64,000 nucleotides of DNA, from NCBI GenBank assembly GCA_030737835.1, contig CM060853.1:14507590-14571589 (forward strand), given 5' to 3'. The DNA is from Acorus gramineus (Eukaryota; Streptophyta; Magnoliopsida; Acorales; Acoraceae). Numbering within the stretch: position 1 is the stretch's first letter; the number at the start of each line of letters is the position of its first letter. Below, piece by piece: positions 32,161 to 44,736 of the stretch. The position numbers and the translations under genes were made by a program. The notes below the pieces were generated by a model that ran no database searches, was not told where the DNA came from, and saw only the letters and a list, made by a program, of their open reading frames with translations.

Positions 32161-32563
32161 TAAATAGACAAGGATAATGATACGCTAAACCTCTTTTATA
32201 ATCTCATTTGTACTCCGCATGCTTTTTAATTTTTTTTTAAATATATATTCAACTAGAGAAATATATTCTTCTATAAAAAAAAACATGATGTGCATACTCA
32301 TACGAACATTGAATGCATATTATCTTTACATGTTTTGCATTGAAATATATTAAATTATTATAATATATAATATATGGTATTAGACGATTACATATAGTGC
32401 TTGAATGAAGTGCGGAATGCAAATGAGACTGTACAATGGATTTGCAAAATGTATTAAGTGTGTGAGTGACCATCTAACAAATTAAATAGACCAAATAAAT
32501 TGGTTTTAGAAAAATGAATGGGGCTGTTTGTTTGTTGGGCAGCCCTAACTTATCTTTATATGG

Positions 32564-32950
32564 CTTGAGCGCTGATACACTTAATCTATTTTACAACTCT
32601 ATTTGCAACTCAGAAATGATCTTCCATCTATCTATATACTATGACAGTGTATATTACATTACGCTATCACAGTGTATACTGTATACATAATTACAATATA
32701 TGAAAATTAACCATCTATCTATATACTATGATAGTGTATATTACATTACGCTATCACAGTGTATACTGTATACATAATTACAATATATGAAAATTAATTT
32801 TTTTATTTTTTATAAAAAAAATCATATTAGTGTATCTTAATATATATTTTGTATTATATGATTAAAAATATGTACATCAATAGATGAACATACATTTAAA
32901 AAAAAAAAATGGTATGGGCTGCATACAAAGGATGCAAAGCGGTTGGCCCA
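32564..32950. mobile_element. MITE, TGATACACTCA-end family, with 88-bp duplication
   Basis: Starts gagcgctgatacacttaatc then ttttacaactctatttgcaa. Inside, an 88-bp unit beginning ccatctatctatatactatg is tandemly duplicated with about one difference (32623-32710 and 32711-32798). A second, more degraded member may lie just upstream at 32168-32478. Confidence 0.6.
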
Positions 32951-33069
32951 GGAGTGACAAACACGTGGCCAGTTAATCACCATCCAACTTATATACTTTC
33001 ATATATAGTTCGTGGGGGGTCAAAAATGAAAAAATAGTAGTTTTGGGGTTTTTTTTAAAAAAAACTTAT

Positions 33070-33085
33070 CCTATTATATATAGGG
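33070..33085 (+). promoter_or_regulatory. TATA box of NPF copy 1
   Basis: cctattatatatagggc lies about 50 bp upstream of the start codon at 33131, a normal distance for a plant core promoter with a short leader. Confidence 0.5.
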
Positions 33086-33130
33086 CGGTAGCTCGATGAG
33101 TGAAAATGCAGGAGTTAATACTTTGAAACG

Positions 33131-34097
33131 ATGGAAGTAGAGAAAGCTTCGTTGGAACTGAAAACAGAGAAAATGAAGAGGAAGCACAGGGGATGGGGGG
33201 CCATGCCTTATGTCATAGGTACGTACAACTCACACGGGTTTTTTTTTTATATGGTTCATAATCAGATTGGTAACTCAATTAATTCTATTTTTTATGCTCT
33301 TGGATCTTGTTTAATTTGGAACCACTGAGTAATTTTAAGTTTAATACTCCTTGAATGACTGTTAAAGAGTATATATGCAAATTATACATATATACAACAT
33401 TATATATACATATATACATTATATATATATATATGCACCACTGTAAATATACATTTATATATATACAGTGGTGCATATAATATACAGTTAATGTAAATTT
33501 GAAATATACAGTGGTGCATATATATATATATATATAGGGGGCGATGGGGTGCGCCCCGTGCGCGTGCGCCCCCCTCGTCGACCGTTCGATCGACGCACTC
33601 GTCGACCGTTCGATCGACGCACGGTCGACATTTTTTTTTTGGGTTTTTTTTTATTTTTTTTTTTTTTTTTTAAAAAAAACGTCGACCGTGCGATCGACGA
33701 GTTCGTCGATCGCACGGTCGACGAGGGGGGCGCACGGGCGCACCCCATCGCCCCCCTATATATATATATATATGCACCACTGTATATTTCAAATTTACAT
33801 TAACTAGTTAATGTAAATTGTAGCATGGTTCTAGATCCTCACCATAACCTTATCAGTAAGCTTTTTATGAGTGGCTGGTTCATATTTTTTATTGTTTATT
33901 TTTTTGTTTATCCCTTTTTTCCATTTGAAAATATATAAATAAAAAAATAAAACAGAAAACAAATCCTTATAGACTGGAGGTGCAAGGGAATGGTTTATCA
34001 GGAAAAACATATCGAAATATGAGAATACGGAAAAATGGTTATTATACAACCCAAACCTGAGACATGATAAAGACAAATTCATAGTATGAAGTATGAC

Positions 34098-34140
<43 letters not shown>

Positions 34141-37100
34141 ATTGAACGAAGGATCACTAACACGGTCTATCAAGAATATACAGTAAAACTTGATCTAGTC
34201 CCAAGTAAATTAAACTTCTATAATCTAGTTCCATGCATATTCACACATAAAAATAATTTTGTTAACCACCCACAAATTTCGTTCATATAATTATATAAAT
34301 TTTGGGACTTGGGAATGAGGACTATTCTGGATGGGGGGGCCTACATGACTATTCCTGTGAGGGATGAGCAGACTTAAAATTAATTTGTTTTTTTATGTGA
34401 TACAGGAAATGAAACCTTTGAGAAGCTGGGGACCATTGGAACAGCAGCAAACCTATTAGTGTACCTGACCACTGTTTTCAACATGAAAAGGGTGTCTGCA
34501 GCCACTCTCCTCTACGTTTGGAATGGCACCTCAAACATTGCACCTCTAATGGGTGCTTTCATCTCCGACTCCTTTCTCGGTCGCTACAAGACACTAGGAA
34601 TCGCTTGCATAGCTTCATTTATGGTAATCAATTACTTACTCTGTATATCAAAATAAAAAAAAACACATATTGTCAAAATATCTCCCTTCGAACTTTATTA
34701 TTATCAATACCCCTAAAAAAGAATTAAATTGTACATAAACTTTCTTTTGATGGATGCTTATGTGTAATATAAATATTTTAAATTTTACAATTATACTCCC
34801 TACAAGAAAATTCATGCACAATATAAAACACCTTTGAAGATTATTACTGAATATAGAAATTCATCAAAGGTATTTTAACAAATAAATTTTTTTTCTTCTT
34901 AAAAAAAAAAAAACCAAATAAATAAATAATTTTTTAAAGTGTGTGTGTGTGTAGCTAGGTGAAAAACTCTATTTATTTTAACATATATCTTTAAGTTTTT
35001 TTTCAAAAACAAAATTCTCCCATCAACCATTGGATAGCCTTCACTAGCCATATATGAAGAAATTTAAGATACAAATGACTTCATAGTTACAAATATAACT
35101 TGTTTAATTAACATTACAATTTATACTGTATATTTTTTCCGCATCATCAAAGGCCAGCTTGACATTAATTATCATTTTCTCTCTGTTGGAATACTAAAAG
35201 AAATCTTATTTGGAATTCTAGAAAACAATATCTCCTTCCACGGAATTCACCCTAATGAAATTAGTAAACTAAAGTTATCAAACTCGTCCTAAGTAAATGG
35301 TTGGTAACTGGATTATCAATTCCAGGGCATGCTGACCATCATGTTAACATCCGGGATACCAGTGCTGCACCCTCCCCAGTGCGGGAAGGGGGAGGCTTGC
35401 GTCGGCCCGACCGGATGGCAATTCGCCTTCCTGACATGCGGATTAGGTTTCATGGTGGTGGGTGCGGGAGGGATCCGTCCATGCAACCTCGCATTCGGTG
35501 CGGACCAATTCGACCCGAACACCGAGTCCGGTAGGAGGGGCATCAACAGCTTCTTCAACTGGTTCTACTTCACCTTCACGTTTGCGATGATGATATCGGC
35601 CACGCTCATCATCTACGTACAGAGCAACATCAACTGGACATTGGGCCTCGCTATTCCCACCGTCCTCATGTTCTTCTCGTGCTCATGCTTCTTCTTGGGG
35701 TCAAGGATTTATGTTAAGATCAGCCCCAGTGGGAGTCCTTTCTCAAGCATGGCGAAGGTGGTGGTCGCATGTTTTAAGAAGAGGGGACAAAAGCCGCCTG
35801 TGGACCCCAAGATTGAGCTTTTTAACCCGCCCCTGACTGCCAATTCTATCAACTCCAAGCTTCCTTATACTGATCAATTCAGGTACTGCATTTCCCATTG
35901 TCAATAGACTCAATACTCTTGTGCTATTCATTTCGGCTTTTTATAATCTTAAATGTAATCTCATATATCTCTCTTTGAAATTTTTTTACATTTTTTTATA
36001 AATGATGATACTGTTTAATTCATTAGAGTATATATATTTTATATAATGTAAAAGTAATCATTAGATGAGATATATGATTTTAAAATAATTTAAAACATGA
36101 ATGGACTTTGTTTGATACTCGAAGTGAGACATGAATCTAACATTTTTCTTTCTTATAATTCTGTTTTTTTTATAAAAAAAAAAAAGAAAGAAGGAGCTTA
36201 GATAGGATGGGATCCATCCATCCGGTTTCATCATAAATTGTTCACATGTGACAAGAAAGCAAAATGATATGTTCAATCCTTTGTACAACCCCATTTGCAG
36301 GTCACACCTTTATTTTAATTATATATTGCACTCTCTCATTAAAGTATACTGAGATAAAATAAAATATTTATTTTCTTTTTAAAAAAATGAAAAAAAAAAT
36401 TTATCCATACGTTATGATAGAATCTCATACATAATGATAGATAGCTCTATATACACTACGTTATTATAGTTGAAGCTGTAAAATAGATTATAAAACAGAT
36501 TGAGCGTATCAATGCTTGACAAAAAAAATAACACAAACCTCGTATGCATGTTGTCACATATTAGTCTCTAAACAGAAAAGATCTGATGATGGGATCCACT
36601 AATATATTTTTGAAACAAAAAATTCTGAAATCCATGTCAACACTGACATTTCCAATCTTCAATGTATTAATTTTAACATCGCATGATTGTTTTAAAAAGT
36701 TCTCTAAACAACACCAAGTTAATATTGTGGATCATATTATTGTTGCCTCCAGGTTCCTCGACAAGGCAGCAGTCGTAACCATAGAAGACCAGATCAACCC
36801 GGACGGCTCCCCCGCCGACCCCTGGAGACTCTGCAGCCTACAACAAGTCGAAGAGATGAAGTGCCTCTTACGCGTAATACCGGTCTGGTCCTCGAGCATC
36901 CTCTTCTTCATGGCACTCTCCCAACAATTAACCTATTCAGTAATCCAAGCCATCCAATCCGACAGAAAACTCGGCAAGACCGGGTTCCAAATCCCCGCAG
37001 GATCATTCATCGTGTTCTCCATGCTCACCCTCACCGTGTGGATCCCAATCTACGATCAAATCTTCGTCCCCTGGCTACGCAAGGCCACTGGCAAAGAAGG

Positions 37101-37596
37101 CGGCATAACATTACTCCAAAGAATAGGCATTGGGATCGGTCTAACGATCGTTATGTCGATCGTCTCTGCCCTCGTTGAGGAGCGGCGGAGAGCGACATCC
37201 AGAGGGGGAGGCTCTATGTCAAGCTTATGGTTGATTGCTCAATGTGTCCTAGCCGGGCTTGCTGAGGCTTTTAGCATCATTGGGCAGAATGAGTTCTATT
37301 ACAAGCAGTTCCCGGAGAACATGAGGAGCGTCGCGGGCTCATTGTTGTTTTGTGGCATGGCGGCCTCTGATTACCTGAGTGGTTTGCTTATAAATGTGGT
37401 GCATAGGACTACGGGGGGAGCGGGGAGGGACAACTGGTTGGCGGAGGATCTCGACATGGGGAGATTGGATTACTACTACTATTTGGGTGCTTGTTTGGGT
37501 GTCATCAATTTCTTGTATTTCTTGTGTTGTGCGAGGTGGTACAGATACAAAGGTTTTGCTACAGATCATGAAATTGCAGAGATTGTCATGCAATAG
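33131..37596 (+). CDS. NPF: NRT1/PTR family (NPF) transporter, copy 1
   Basis: Proton-coupled membrane carrier of the major facilitator superfamily; members move nitrate, peptides, glucosinolates or hormones. Four exons: 33131-33218, 34406-34623, 35326-35882 and 36753-37596. They sum to 1707 bp, or 568 residues, the usual NPF length. Splice phases 1, 0 and 2 join cleanly (VIG/NETF, SFM/GML, DQFR/FLDK). Visible family features: GNETFEKLGTIGTAANLLVY in helix 1, ISDSFLGRYKT, VVGAGGIRPCNLAFGADQFD, INSFFNWFYFTFTFAMM, FLDKAAV, DPWRLCSLQQVEEMKCLLRV, GLAEAFSIIGQNEFYYKQFP and WYRYKGF. The helix-1 segment has FEKLG where proton-coupling members have ExxE(R/K), as in the NPF2 group. It most resembles NPF2-type proteins; the substrate cannot be told. 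Intron 1 carries a large palindromic insertion. Confidence 0.93.
33420..33811. mobile_element. Large GC-cored inverted repeat in NPF1 intron 1
   Basis: Nested palindrome. The outer arms are gttaatgtaaatttgaaata then tacagtggtgcatat (33487-33521) and the inverse ending caaatttacattaac (33770-33804). Next come TA runs, then gggggcgatggggtgcgcc on the left and its complement on the right, then gtcgac-rich arms made of repeated tcgtcgaccgttcgatcgac units. The centre is a T-run/A-run (33630-33678). A further gcaccactgtaaatatac copy at 33434-33451 extends the symmetry. This is the structure of a foldback MITE inserted in a TA repeat. Sense and antisense transcripts would fold into a very stable hairpin. 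Confidence 0.75.
34101..34137. repeat. AT dinucleotide microsatellite
   Basis: About 18 AT units in intron 1 of the first NPF gene. Confidence 0.9.
36255..36522. mobile_element. MITE, TGATACACTCA-end family, in NPF1 intron 3
   Basis: The right end aaaacagattgagcgtatca matches the inverse of the left ends at 24953 and 32564. The left end has ttcaatcctttgtacaacc then ccatttgcagg. The interior is AT-rich. Confidence 0.5.
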
Positions 37597-38900
37597 ACAT
37601 CTTTTGTGATCAGCATGTTCCCCACCTAGCACTCTTGAGGGGCAGATCTAAAATATGATCATGGATTTTAGAGTTGTCTATGTAGTGTTGCATTACAATA
37701 TTAATATGTAGTATAGGAGAATGGGAAATGGGACAAACCACACATGTTTTTCATATGTAAGCCTTGCAAAGGGAAAAAGTTTTCTATGTCAATCATCAAA
37801 TAGTATATTCTTCATCAGCTTTTATAATTAAAGGGATGTAATTATGGTGGCACGATGAATCGTTGGCATGATTAATTATGGTGGCACGATGAATCATTGG
37901 AAAGCATTTATAATTTCCGAGATGTATTTAATTTACACTACAATGATGAGTAAAAATTATGCAGAGAATGATTCAACTTCCATTAAACTATCACAGTCGA
38001 GTATCACATCCGAAAGTACCATACCGACTTGCTGGCTAGTTTTTCCTTCCCTAAATTGTGCAAATTAATATCTCATAATTGAACAAGCCAAAGAGATACA
38101 ATCAACCCATAGAAAATTTGCCAACCACTCGACTATAGAAGGGCATCATCCAACCGTTATGAGAGGTCCAGGGGTTTGTAACAGCCCCTCGTGGGTCTTT
38201 CAACAAAAAATTAAGATAGAGACAAAAAACATGTTATACCCTCAATTCATTTTCCAGTTTAAAATATAATTTATCTATATTTTATTTAAAAAAATAAAAT
38301 TGTATTCTATTTAATGAGACATGTATTTTATTAAAAATTAAAGTATATACTCCAATGAATTAAATAATATCAATTATAAAAAATATAAAAAACTTTAATG
38401 AGACATATGAAATTGTATTTGACAAAAAAAAAACTGAAAATGTTATGAAAAAAAACAAAAAACATAGATATTTGAAAACCAGCGGCCAAAACCTAATCAA
38501 AGACTTCAAGACCACGTGGAGTGGAAAACCATCGCACCTGTCTCTATGCAGAGTGCAAACACCAAAAAAAAGGGAAAGTCATAACGCAGGGGAGAAGAAG
38601 AGACACCCTGCTTATCTTTCTATTAAAGAGCAACTTGGGGAGAAGAAGAAGACACGCTGCCTTATCTTCCCATTAAAGAGTAACTTCCAATGTTGAGTAC
38701 ACCACCACCCAGTACTGAAGACAAAATTATATAATGCCGACCCACCTCACACTGTGTGATACATATAATGTGACCAATCGCTGACGACAATGGTGATCGT
38801 GACCCCGTTGGACTTGTGCACGCCAACCTCAATTATTTTGGTCTTTCTTTTACTTTCCTTCAGGGTCCCTTGTTGGACTAATATTGGACCGTACTGGGTG
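37597..38900. other. Spacer between the two NPF genes
   Basis: No gene. The first 200 bp probably hold the 3' UTR of NPF copy 1. A short duplication lies at 37841-37895 (attatggtggcacgatgaat twice). 38150-38440 is AT-rich. 38590-38687 carries a 48-50-bp tandem repeat in the upstream region of the second gene (separate entry). Confidence 0.6.
38590..38687. repeat. Tandem repeat in the NPF2 promoter region
   Basis: Two units of 48-50 bp, each with ggggagaagaag, gacac, cttatctt and attaaagag, about 270 bp upstream of the second NPF start codon. Confidence 0.8.
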
Positions 38901-38918
38901 TCTTTTTATATATAAAGG
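38901..38918 (+). promoter_or_regulatory. TATA box of NPF copy 2
   Basis: tctttttatatataaagggg lies about 50 bp upstream of the start codon at 38959. Confidence 0.6.
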
Positions 38919-38958
38919 GGTTGAGTTGAAGAAGAAGCTTGAATGCTCACGGGAAAGG

Positions 38959-41900
38959 ATGGACAAGGAAGCTATTAGTGCAGAGAAAATGAAGAGGAAG
39001 CACAGGGGGTGGAGAGCAATGCCTTATGTGATAGGTAATATATGAAATGGGGAGAATCAATTTAATTTGTTTCATGCATTTGTGGATCTATAATTAATTC
39101 TTTCTTTTTTTTCTATTAATACATGGATCTATATTTCAATTCTATGAATTGTAGTTTGCCAAAACATCCTAAACCATAATATTCAAACACATAATTGAGT
39201 TTTTGTATATAAACAGCCATTGAGTAATTTCCATCATTCTATGTATCCCACTTCCAGATAGAGAGTAGGTAATTAACTTATGGAATTTTTATTTGTAAGT
39301 TCTTATAAATTAATGTTATTCAGTGATCAATCCCTTCTTTCTTTATTTTATTTTTTAAGTCTTCAATTTTAAATGTCTATTTTGTTTTTAGTCCCTACAC
39401 CAAACGTTCGTCTATACACAATTAATTTGTGAAATTGGATTTTTATTTGTAAGTCTGTATAAACTATGTTATTTAGTGATTAATCACTCCTATTTTTATA
39501 TTTTATTTTAAGTCAATAACTTCAAATGTCTTTTTCTTATTAATCTCTGGACAATGTCTATATGATTATGTAAGTATATTGATATTTAAAAATTTTATAC
39601 AAAATGTTTGGTGAAAAACATAAGATAAAATTACATTTGCATTCTTAAGTGTTCAATAACAATTTTAGTGTTATTTAACACAGCATATGCGCACTTAATC
39701 TGATATTGCATTCTCTTAATCTTAACTGTCTAATTGTAATTGATTACATAAGCATAAGAATTTTAAATTAAAAAATTTATATGCTATTAAAAAATTTATT
39801 ATAGGAATGATCACTAAATAATATAATTTACAAAAATCGATCACTAAATAATATAGTTTACAGAGACTTAAAAATAAAAAATTTAAATAGTAATTTAAGA
39901 ATTTCAACTATCTGTTAGCCTAAATAGATGGACGTTTGGTGAATGAACTATTAATGAAATACGTATATAAAATTGGGGATTTAAAAAAAATATGAAAAAG
40001 GAGGGATCAATTAAATAACATATTCACATAGACTTAAAATAAAAATCCCTTAAATTGTTTATTATGCATAATATAAGATTCGCATATAGTAGGACGAGCT
40101 AATCTAATAAATTCAAGAAAACTTTTGGATTCTTTCCCAAGCTTCTTTATTAATTGTTGTCAATTTTTTCCCCTTATTTTCGTGTGATAATGTTTGAACA
40201 AGAACATAGTTGCCAGTTGTCACCCGCCCTTCCCATGAATAAACAATGAAAATTCTAATAGTTAACCCAAGTGTAGCAGCCGAAATATCTTTAAAGTCCA
40301 TAACATTAACTTTTGTGGAAATTTTACCCCTCTTGTAATAGCCCATAAAATAAGTGAAAATAAAATAAAATATGTGTTTTTTTGTTGTTTAGATGCAAGA
40401 AATACCCTAATATAACCTATATATATATCAAAATAAACTGGTATATAGATTCCAACCAATCATTAGAATTAAAATTATTTCAAGGTTATTCTAATCAAAG
40501 AATGTGTGAGTCACCTGTCAAATCAACTATCATCATCTGTTATAAATCATCTATTAAATCAACTATCATCATTTTTCACCTTTTATGAATCCTTATTCAC
40601 ACTTTATTCACATTTTATCTAAATAACAAAAAAATTATTATTACATTTTTCAACGAGAATAATTTAAAACACAATTAAACACAAAATCACTTTATCCTTA
40701 TTTATACCCATTTATGTTGGAATAACTGTATATAAAAAAATAAGTCATATTTTACATCTAAACAGGTGATGGTCAATTGCAAGCTTTTATTTTACAATTT
40801 TTGTTATCAGGACCGGCGTGTGTAAGTTGATTATGTATTTCCTAAAGCATGTATATATTTCATAAAATTATGTGTATATAAACATTGTATATGCCAATGA
40901 CGGTACATGTGGCTTGTTGTGTTTTTTTACATCACTTTTCTTAAACTTTTTAGGATGTGATGTGTCTGAATTCTAATTTTAATATCAGTTTCTCAACTTT
41001 AATCTAAAAGAATAATTTTTCATTCACATAAATTCATTCCCTGGAAAAAAAAATTTATCTATAATTTTAAAAGAAAAAAAATACAAAAATGAAATATTTA
41101 AAACGCCATTTTTCATAGTGTTCCACCAAATAAATACGAGAAAGAATGTCACACTCAATTCTTAATTTCGTCTTACAAATTACAATAGATTCCAACTATC
41201 ATTTCACAGTCTAACATAAATGAATGCCACGACGAATATAAATGATATTGAACAGTCTTGAATTGATTTAATTGTCTCTATGTGACACATGCAGGGAATG
41301 AAACCTTTGAGAAACTGGGGACCATTGGAACATCCGCTAACCTGTTAGTGTACCTGACCACCGTGTTCAACATGAGCCGAGTCTCTGCAGCTAATCTGCT
41401 TTACATCTGGCGTGGCACCACCGACATAGCACCTTTATTGGGTGCCTTTATCTCCGACTCCTTTTTAGGCCGCTACAAGACGGTTGGAATTGGTTGCATT
41501 GCTTCACTTGTGGTAATCAAATTGTTGTCACTTTCTATTTTATTTTATACATTGTCAGTTCTCTTTTTACTTGTAGAAATGATAGATGTGAAATAAGATA
41601 AATATGAGTAAATAAACTTAAAAAATATATATTTGTTTGAAGGAAATAAATATGTATACTTATGCTAGAATATATAAAATATGTTTCCATATCAAATCAC
41701 GTATTATCAGATCTTGTAAATAAAAAAAGATAATTAAAGTGTAAAAAATCATTTCAACCTTCATCATAACTAAATAAGTCTATGTGAACGGATCAAATAC
41801 GAATCTTATACCTTAATATTCATATTCTATCCTAACTATTCATATACAAATATATGAAAAAAATTAAAATTGAGCATTTAAAGTTTTTCCGATACAAATA

Positions 41901-44104
41901 GTTATTCATGAAGGATAATTGAACTTAAACAATATATAATATAAATATAAACAATCTAAAATATATGTTATATTCATATATTTTTTAGAGTGCATGTTGA
42001 AATATATATCTACACTTCCGTATAGTCAAATACTGGGCATTAATATAATCTGATTTTCCATGTATATTTTTGTTGCATAATATACAGGCTTAATCATAAC
42101 ATAGAACACTTGGATTTGCATAAACACGCACCAAATTATCCTCCTACCTCTAACATTCACAAAAAAATAATGTGATTTAATTTTCATGAATCAAATTAAT
42201 GGTTTCTTGACACATGATTTGCAATTGGTTTCCAGGGTTTGTTCACTATCATGCTAACATCAGGTATTCCAAAGCTGCACCCCCCACAATGCGCGAATGG
42301 GGGGACCTGCATTGGCCCAAATGGGTGGCAACTAGGCTTCCTGTTATGCGGATTGGGGTTCATGGTTGTCGGGGCCGGAGGGATCCGTCCATGCAACCTC
42401 GCATTCGGCGCGGACCAATTCGACCCGAACACCGAATCTGGGAGGAGGGGCATCAACAGCTTCTTCAACTGGTACTACTTCACCTTCACGTTTGCGATGA
42501 TGATATCGTTCACGCTCATAATATACGTCCAGAGCGACGTCAACTGGACTCTGGGTCTAGCCATCCCAACAGTTCTCATGTTCTTTTCGTGCGCGTGCTT
42601 CTTCGTCGGATCGAGGATTTATGTGAAGGTTAGGCCTGAGGGAAGCCCTTTTACAAGCATGGCAAGAGTGTTTGTCGCCGCAGTTAGGAAACGGGGAGTG
42701 AAGGTGCCGGAGGATCCCAGAAATGAGCTTTTTAACCCACCTCAGCCTGCTGGTTCCATCAACTCTAGGCTCCTCTACACTAACCAATTCAGGTACAATG
42801 TTTGGGACTTACATTATATAGTTCTTCCTTTGCCTCTTGATTTTGCTAGAAATTCAGTTGATTTGCATAGATAGAACAAGCTTTTTTTCACCCACAACAT
42901 CATCCTATCAGTGCATATATAGCAAGAACCCAGATCATTAAATAGTGTCAAACATGGTTGAATAAAGGTTTGAGGGGGATTGTCTGGTTCTGGAGGAGTA
43001 ACATTAGCACCACGGCGCACCAGGTGGTCTCTCGTCCACTGGGTCTTTCTTGGGAGCGCCTCTAATTTGGGGGCCTCTTGTTCACTCATCATGACTACGT
43101 TTCTAAAGAAAATGCATTAGATATTGGTCGAATAAATGAATGATTATGGCCATTTGACATCTTCACACAAATAATGGATCATCTAGGCTAAAGTGATCAT
43201 GCTTTCTTTATCAAGGTTCCTCGACAAGGCGGCGGTCATGACAGCCGAAGACGAGCTCAACCCGGACGGCTCACCGACCGACCCCTGGAGACTCTGCAGC
43301 CAACAACGTGTGGAAGAGATGAAGTGTCTCATTCGAGTGATCCCAGTTTGGTCCACAAGCATCATGTTCTTCATGGCCCTCGCACAACAGTCAACCTATT
43401 CAGTATTCCAAGCCCTCCAATCCGACAGGCACCTCGGTCGAACCGGCTTCCAGATCCCCGCCGCCTCATTCATGGTCTTCAGCATGCTCACACTCACCCT
43501 GTGGATCCCAATCTACGATCGAATCGTTGTCCCGTGCCTAACAAAACTCACAGGCAAAGAAGGCGGCCTAACTCTGCTCCAGAGGATGGGCATTGGCATC
43601 GTCCTCTCGATCGCGATGTCGATCTCTTGCGCGCTAATAGAGACTCAGAGGAGGAAGTACTACTACTCGAGAAGAGGGCATGGGCATGGCATGCCAAGTC
43701 TGTGGCTTGTCGTGCCGTGCCTTCTGGCTGGGCTTGCTGAGGCTTTTAACATCATTGGGCAGAATGAGTTTTACTACAAGCAGTTCCCGGAGAACATGAG
43801 GAGTGTCGCAGGGTCTCTGATGTTCTGTGGGATGGGGGCTTCTTATTACCTGAGTAGTTTGCTAGTGTCGATCGTTCATAAGACAACGGGGGGAGGCGGG
43901 AGGCGTAATTGGCTGGCGGAGGATCTGAATGAGGGGAGATTGGATTGGTACTACTACTTGGGTGCGGGTATGGGTGTGGTCAATTTCTTGTATTTCCTCT
44001 GCTGCGCGAGGTGGTATCGGTACAAAGGCATCTCCCCCTCCCTTGAAGCGGCGGAGATCGCCTTGGAAGAAAAAGAGAAGATCATCAAAGTACAAATGGT
44101 TTGA
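38959..44104 (+). CDS. NPF: NRT1/PTR family (NPF) transporter, copy 2
   Basis: Tandem duplicate of the preceding NPF gene with the same four-exon plan and identical splice phases: 38959-39034, 41295-41512, 42236-42792 and 43216-44104. The total is 1740 bp, or 579 residues. Exons 2 and 3 are exactly as long as in copy 1 (218 and 557 bp). Motifs in order: MKRKHRGWRAMPYVIG, GNETFEKLGTIGTSANLLVY, FISDSFLGRYKT, GAGGIRPCNLAFGADQFDPN, FNWYYFTFTFAMM, FLDKAAVMTAEDELNPDGSP, IPIYDRIVVP, LTGKEGGLTLLQRMGIG, AEAFNIIGQNEFYYKQFPEN and ARWYRYKG. The C-terminus is longer than in copy 1 (EIALEEKEKIIKVQMV), and a Tyr/Arg-rich loop (RKYYYSRRGHGHG) differs between the copies. It is NPF2-like; the substrate is unknown. 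Intron 1 holds a foldback MITE. Confidence 0.93.
39282..40049. mobile_element. Foldback MITE, copy 2, in NPF2 intron 1
   Basis: 768 bp. The left end GGAATTTTTATTTGTAAGTT and the inverted right end GGGATTTTTATTTTAAGTCT open long arms. Each arm consists of two head-to-tail units (left near 39282 and 39437; right, inverted, near 39820 and 39960) with gttatttagtgat, caatccct, aaatgtct and ccaaacgt words. The flanks ttaacttat (39273-39281) and ttaaattgt (40050-40058) match at 7 of 9 bases, suggesting a 9-bp Mutator-like target duplication. The core matches copy 1 at 2071-2950 in opposite orientation. Confidence 0.78.
40370..40770. mobile_element. MITE (GTTTAGATG-end family) in NPF2 intron 1
   Basis: The left end ttgttgtttagatgcaag and the right end ttttacatctaaacagg are inverted repeats. 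Internal blocks ttattcacattttatct, tattattacatttttcaa and actttatccttatttatacc match the copies at 12414 and 17870. Confidence 0.65.
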
Positions 44105-44357
44105 GTGCTATTACAAGTGTGCCTGCAATTCTCGTTGTAAAAGATATCTTTCTAAAGCACAAAAGGTTTGGGTGCTTTCCACTCGATTGTTTAGAAACAA
44201 GAGTGGTTTTTTCTTTTGCATATATAGTTGGAAGAGCATCGTTACACCCTCATATGAACGAGGTGTATATCTGCTTTCAAAAAAATTCACATTAGATCCA
44301 TGTAATTCTTGGATTATATATTCCATGTTTTATAAAAGCATATACAATTGAGACTAA

Positions 44358-44581
44358 GCGTGCGTTTGGTTGCGCGATTGAAAAACTGATTCTGTAGGAA
44401 TCTGGATTTTAAAACTGATTCTACAGCAAACTCACTTTCTCAGTTTTTTGAAATCGCAGTTTTTGAACACTATTTACCTGAAATCTATGTGCAAGAAGCT
44501 GCTATAGTAAAACGGCTTGGTTGCACGATTGCAGCTTCATGCAATCGCAAACGCTGCGTAATCACGCAACCAAACGCACCC
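44358..44581. mobile_element. Tourist-like (PIF/Harbinger) MITE after NPF2
   Basis: 224 bp. The left end GCGTGCGTTTGGTTGCGCGA and the inverted right end GGGTGCGTTTGGTTGCGTGA are flanked by the 3-bp duplication TAA (44355-44357 and 44582-44584), as expected for PIF/Harbinger. It lies about 250 bp past the NPF2 stop codon, perhaps within the 3' UTR. Confidence 0.85.
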
Positions 44582-44736
44582 TAAAAAATATTGTACCTAA
44601 GATTGTTCTCTTGTAAAGTCATTATATGTTTATGTTTAATTGAAACATTACTTTTAGCATTAATAAATTAGTTCATGTATGATCATATGAGTATTTTTTA
44701 TTATTAGACATATGATTTTCATGTAAAATATGTGTT

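Noticed and set aside
33488-33807. Three overlapping frames of 84-87 codons
   Set aside because: They are by-products of the palindromic GC-rich repeat and a T-run, with no protein-like features.
36586-36752. Upstream extension of the last NPF1 exon frame
   Set aside because: It is intron sequence read in frame. The acceptor at 36753 gives the conserved FLDKAAV join.
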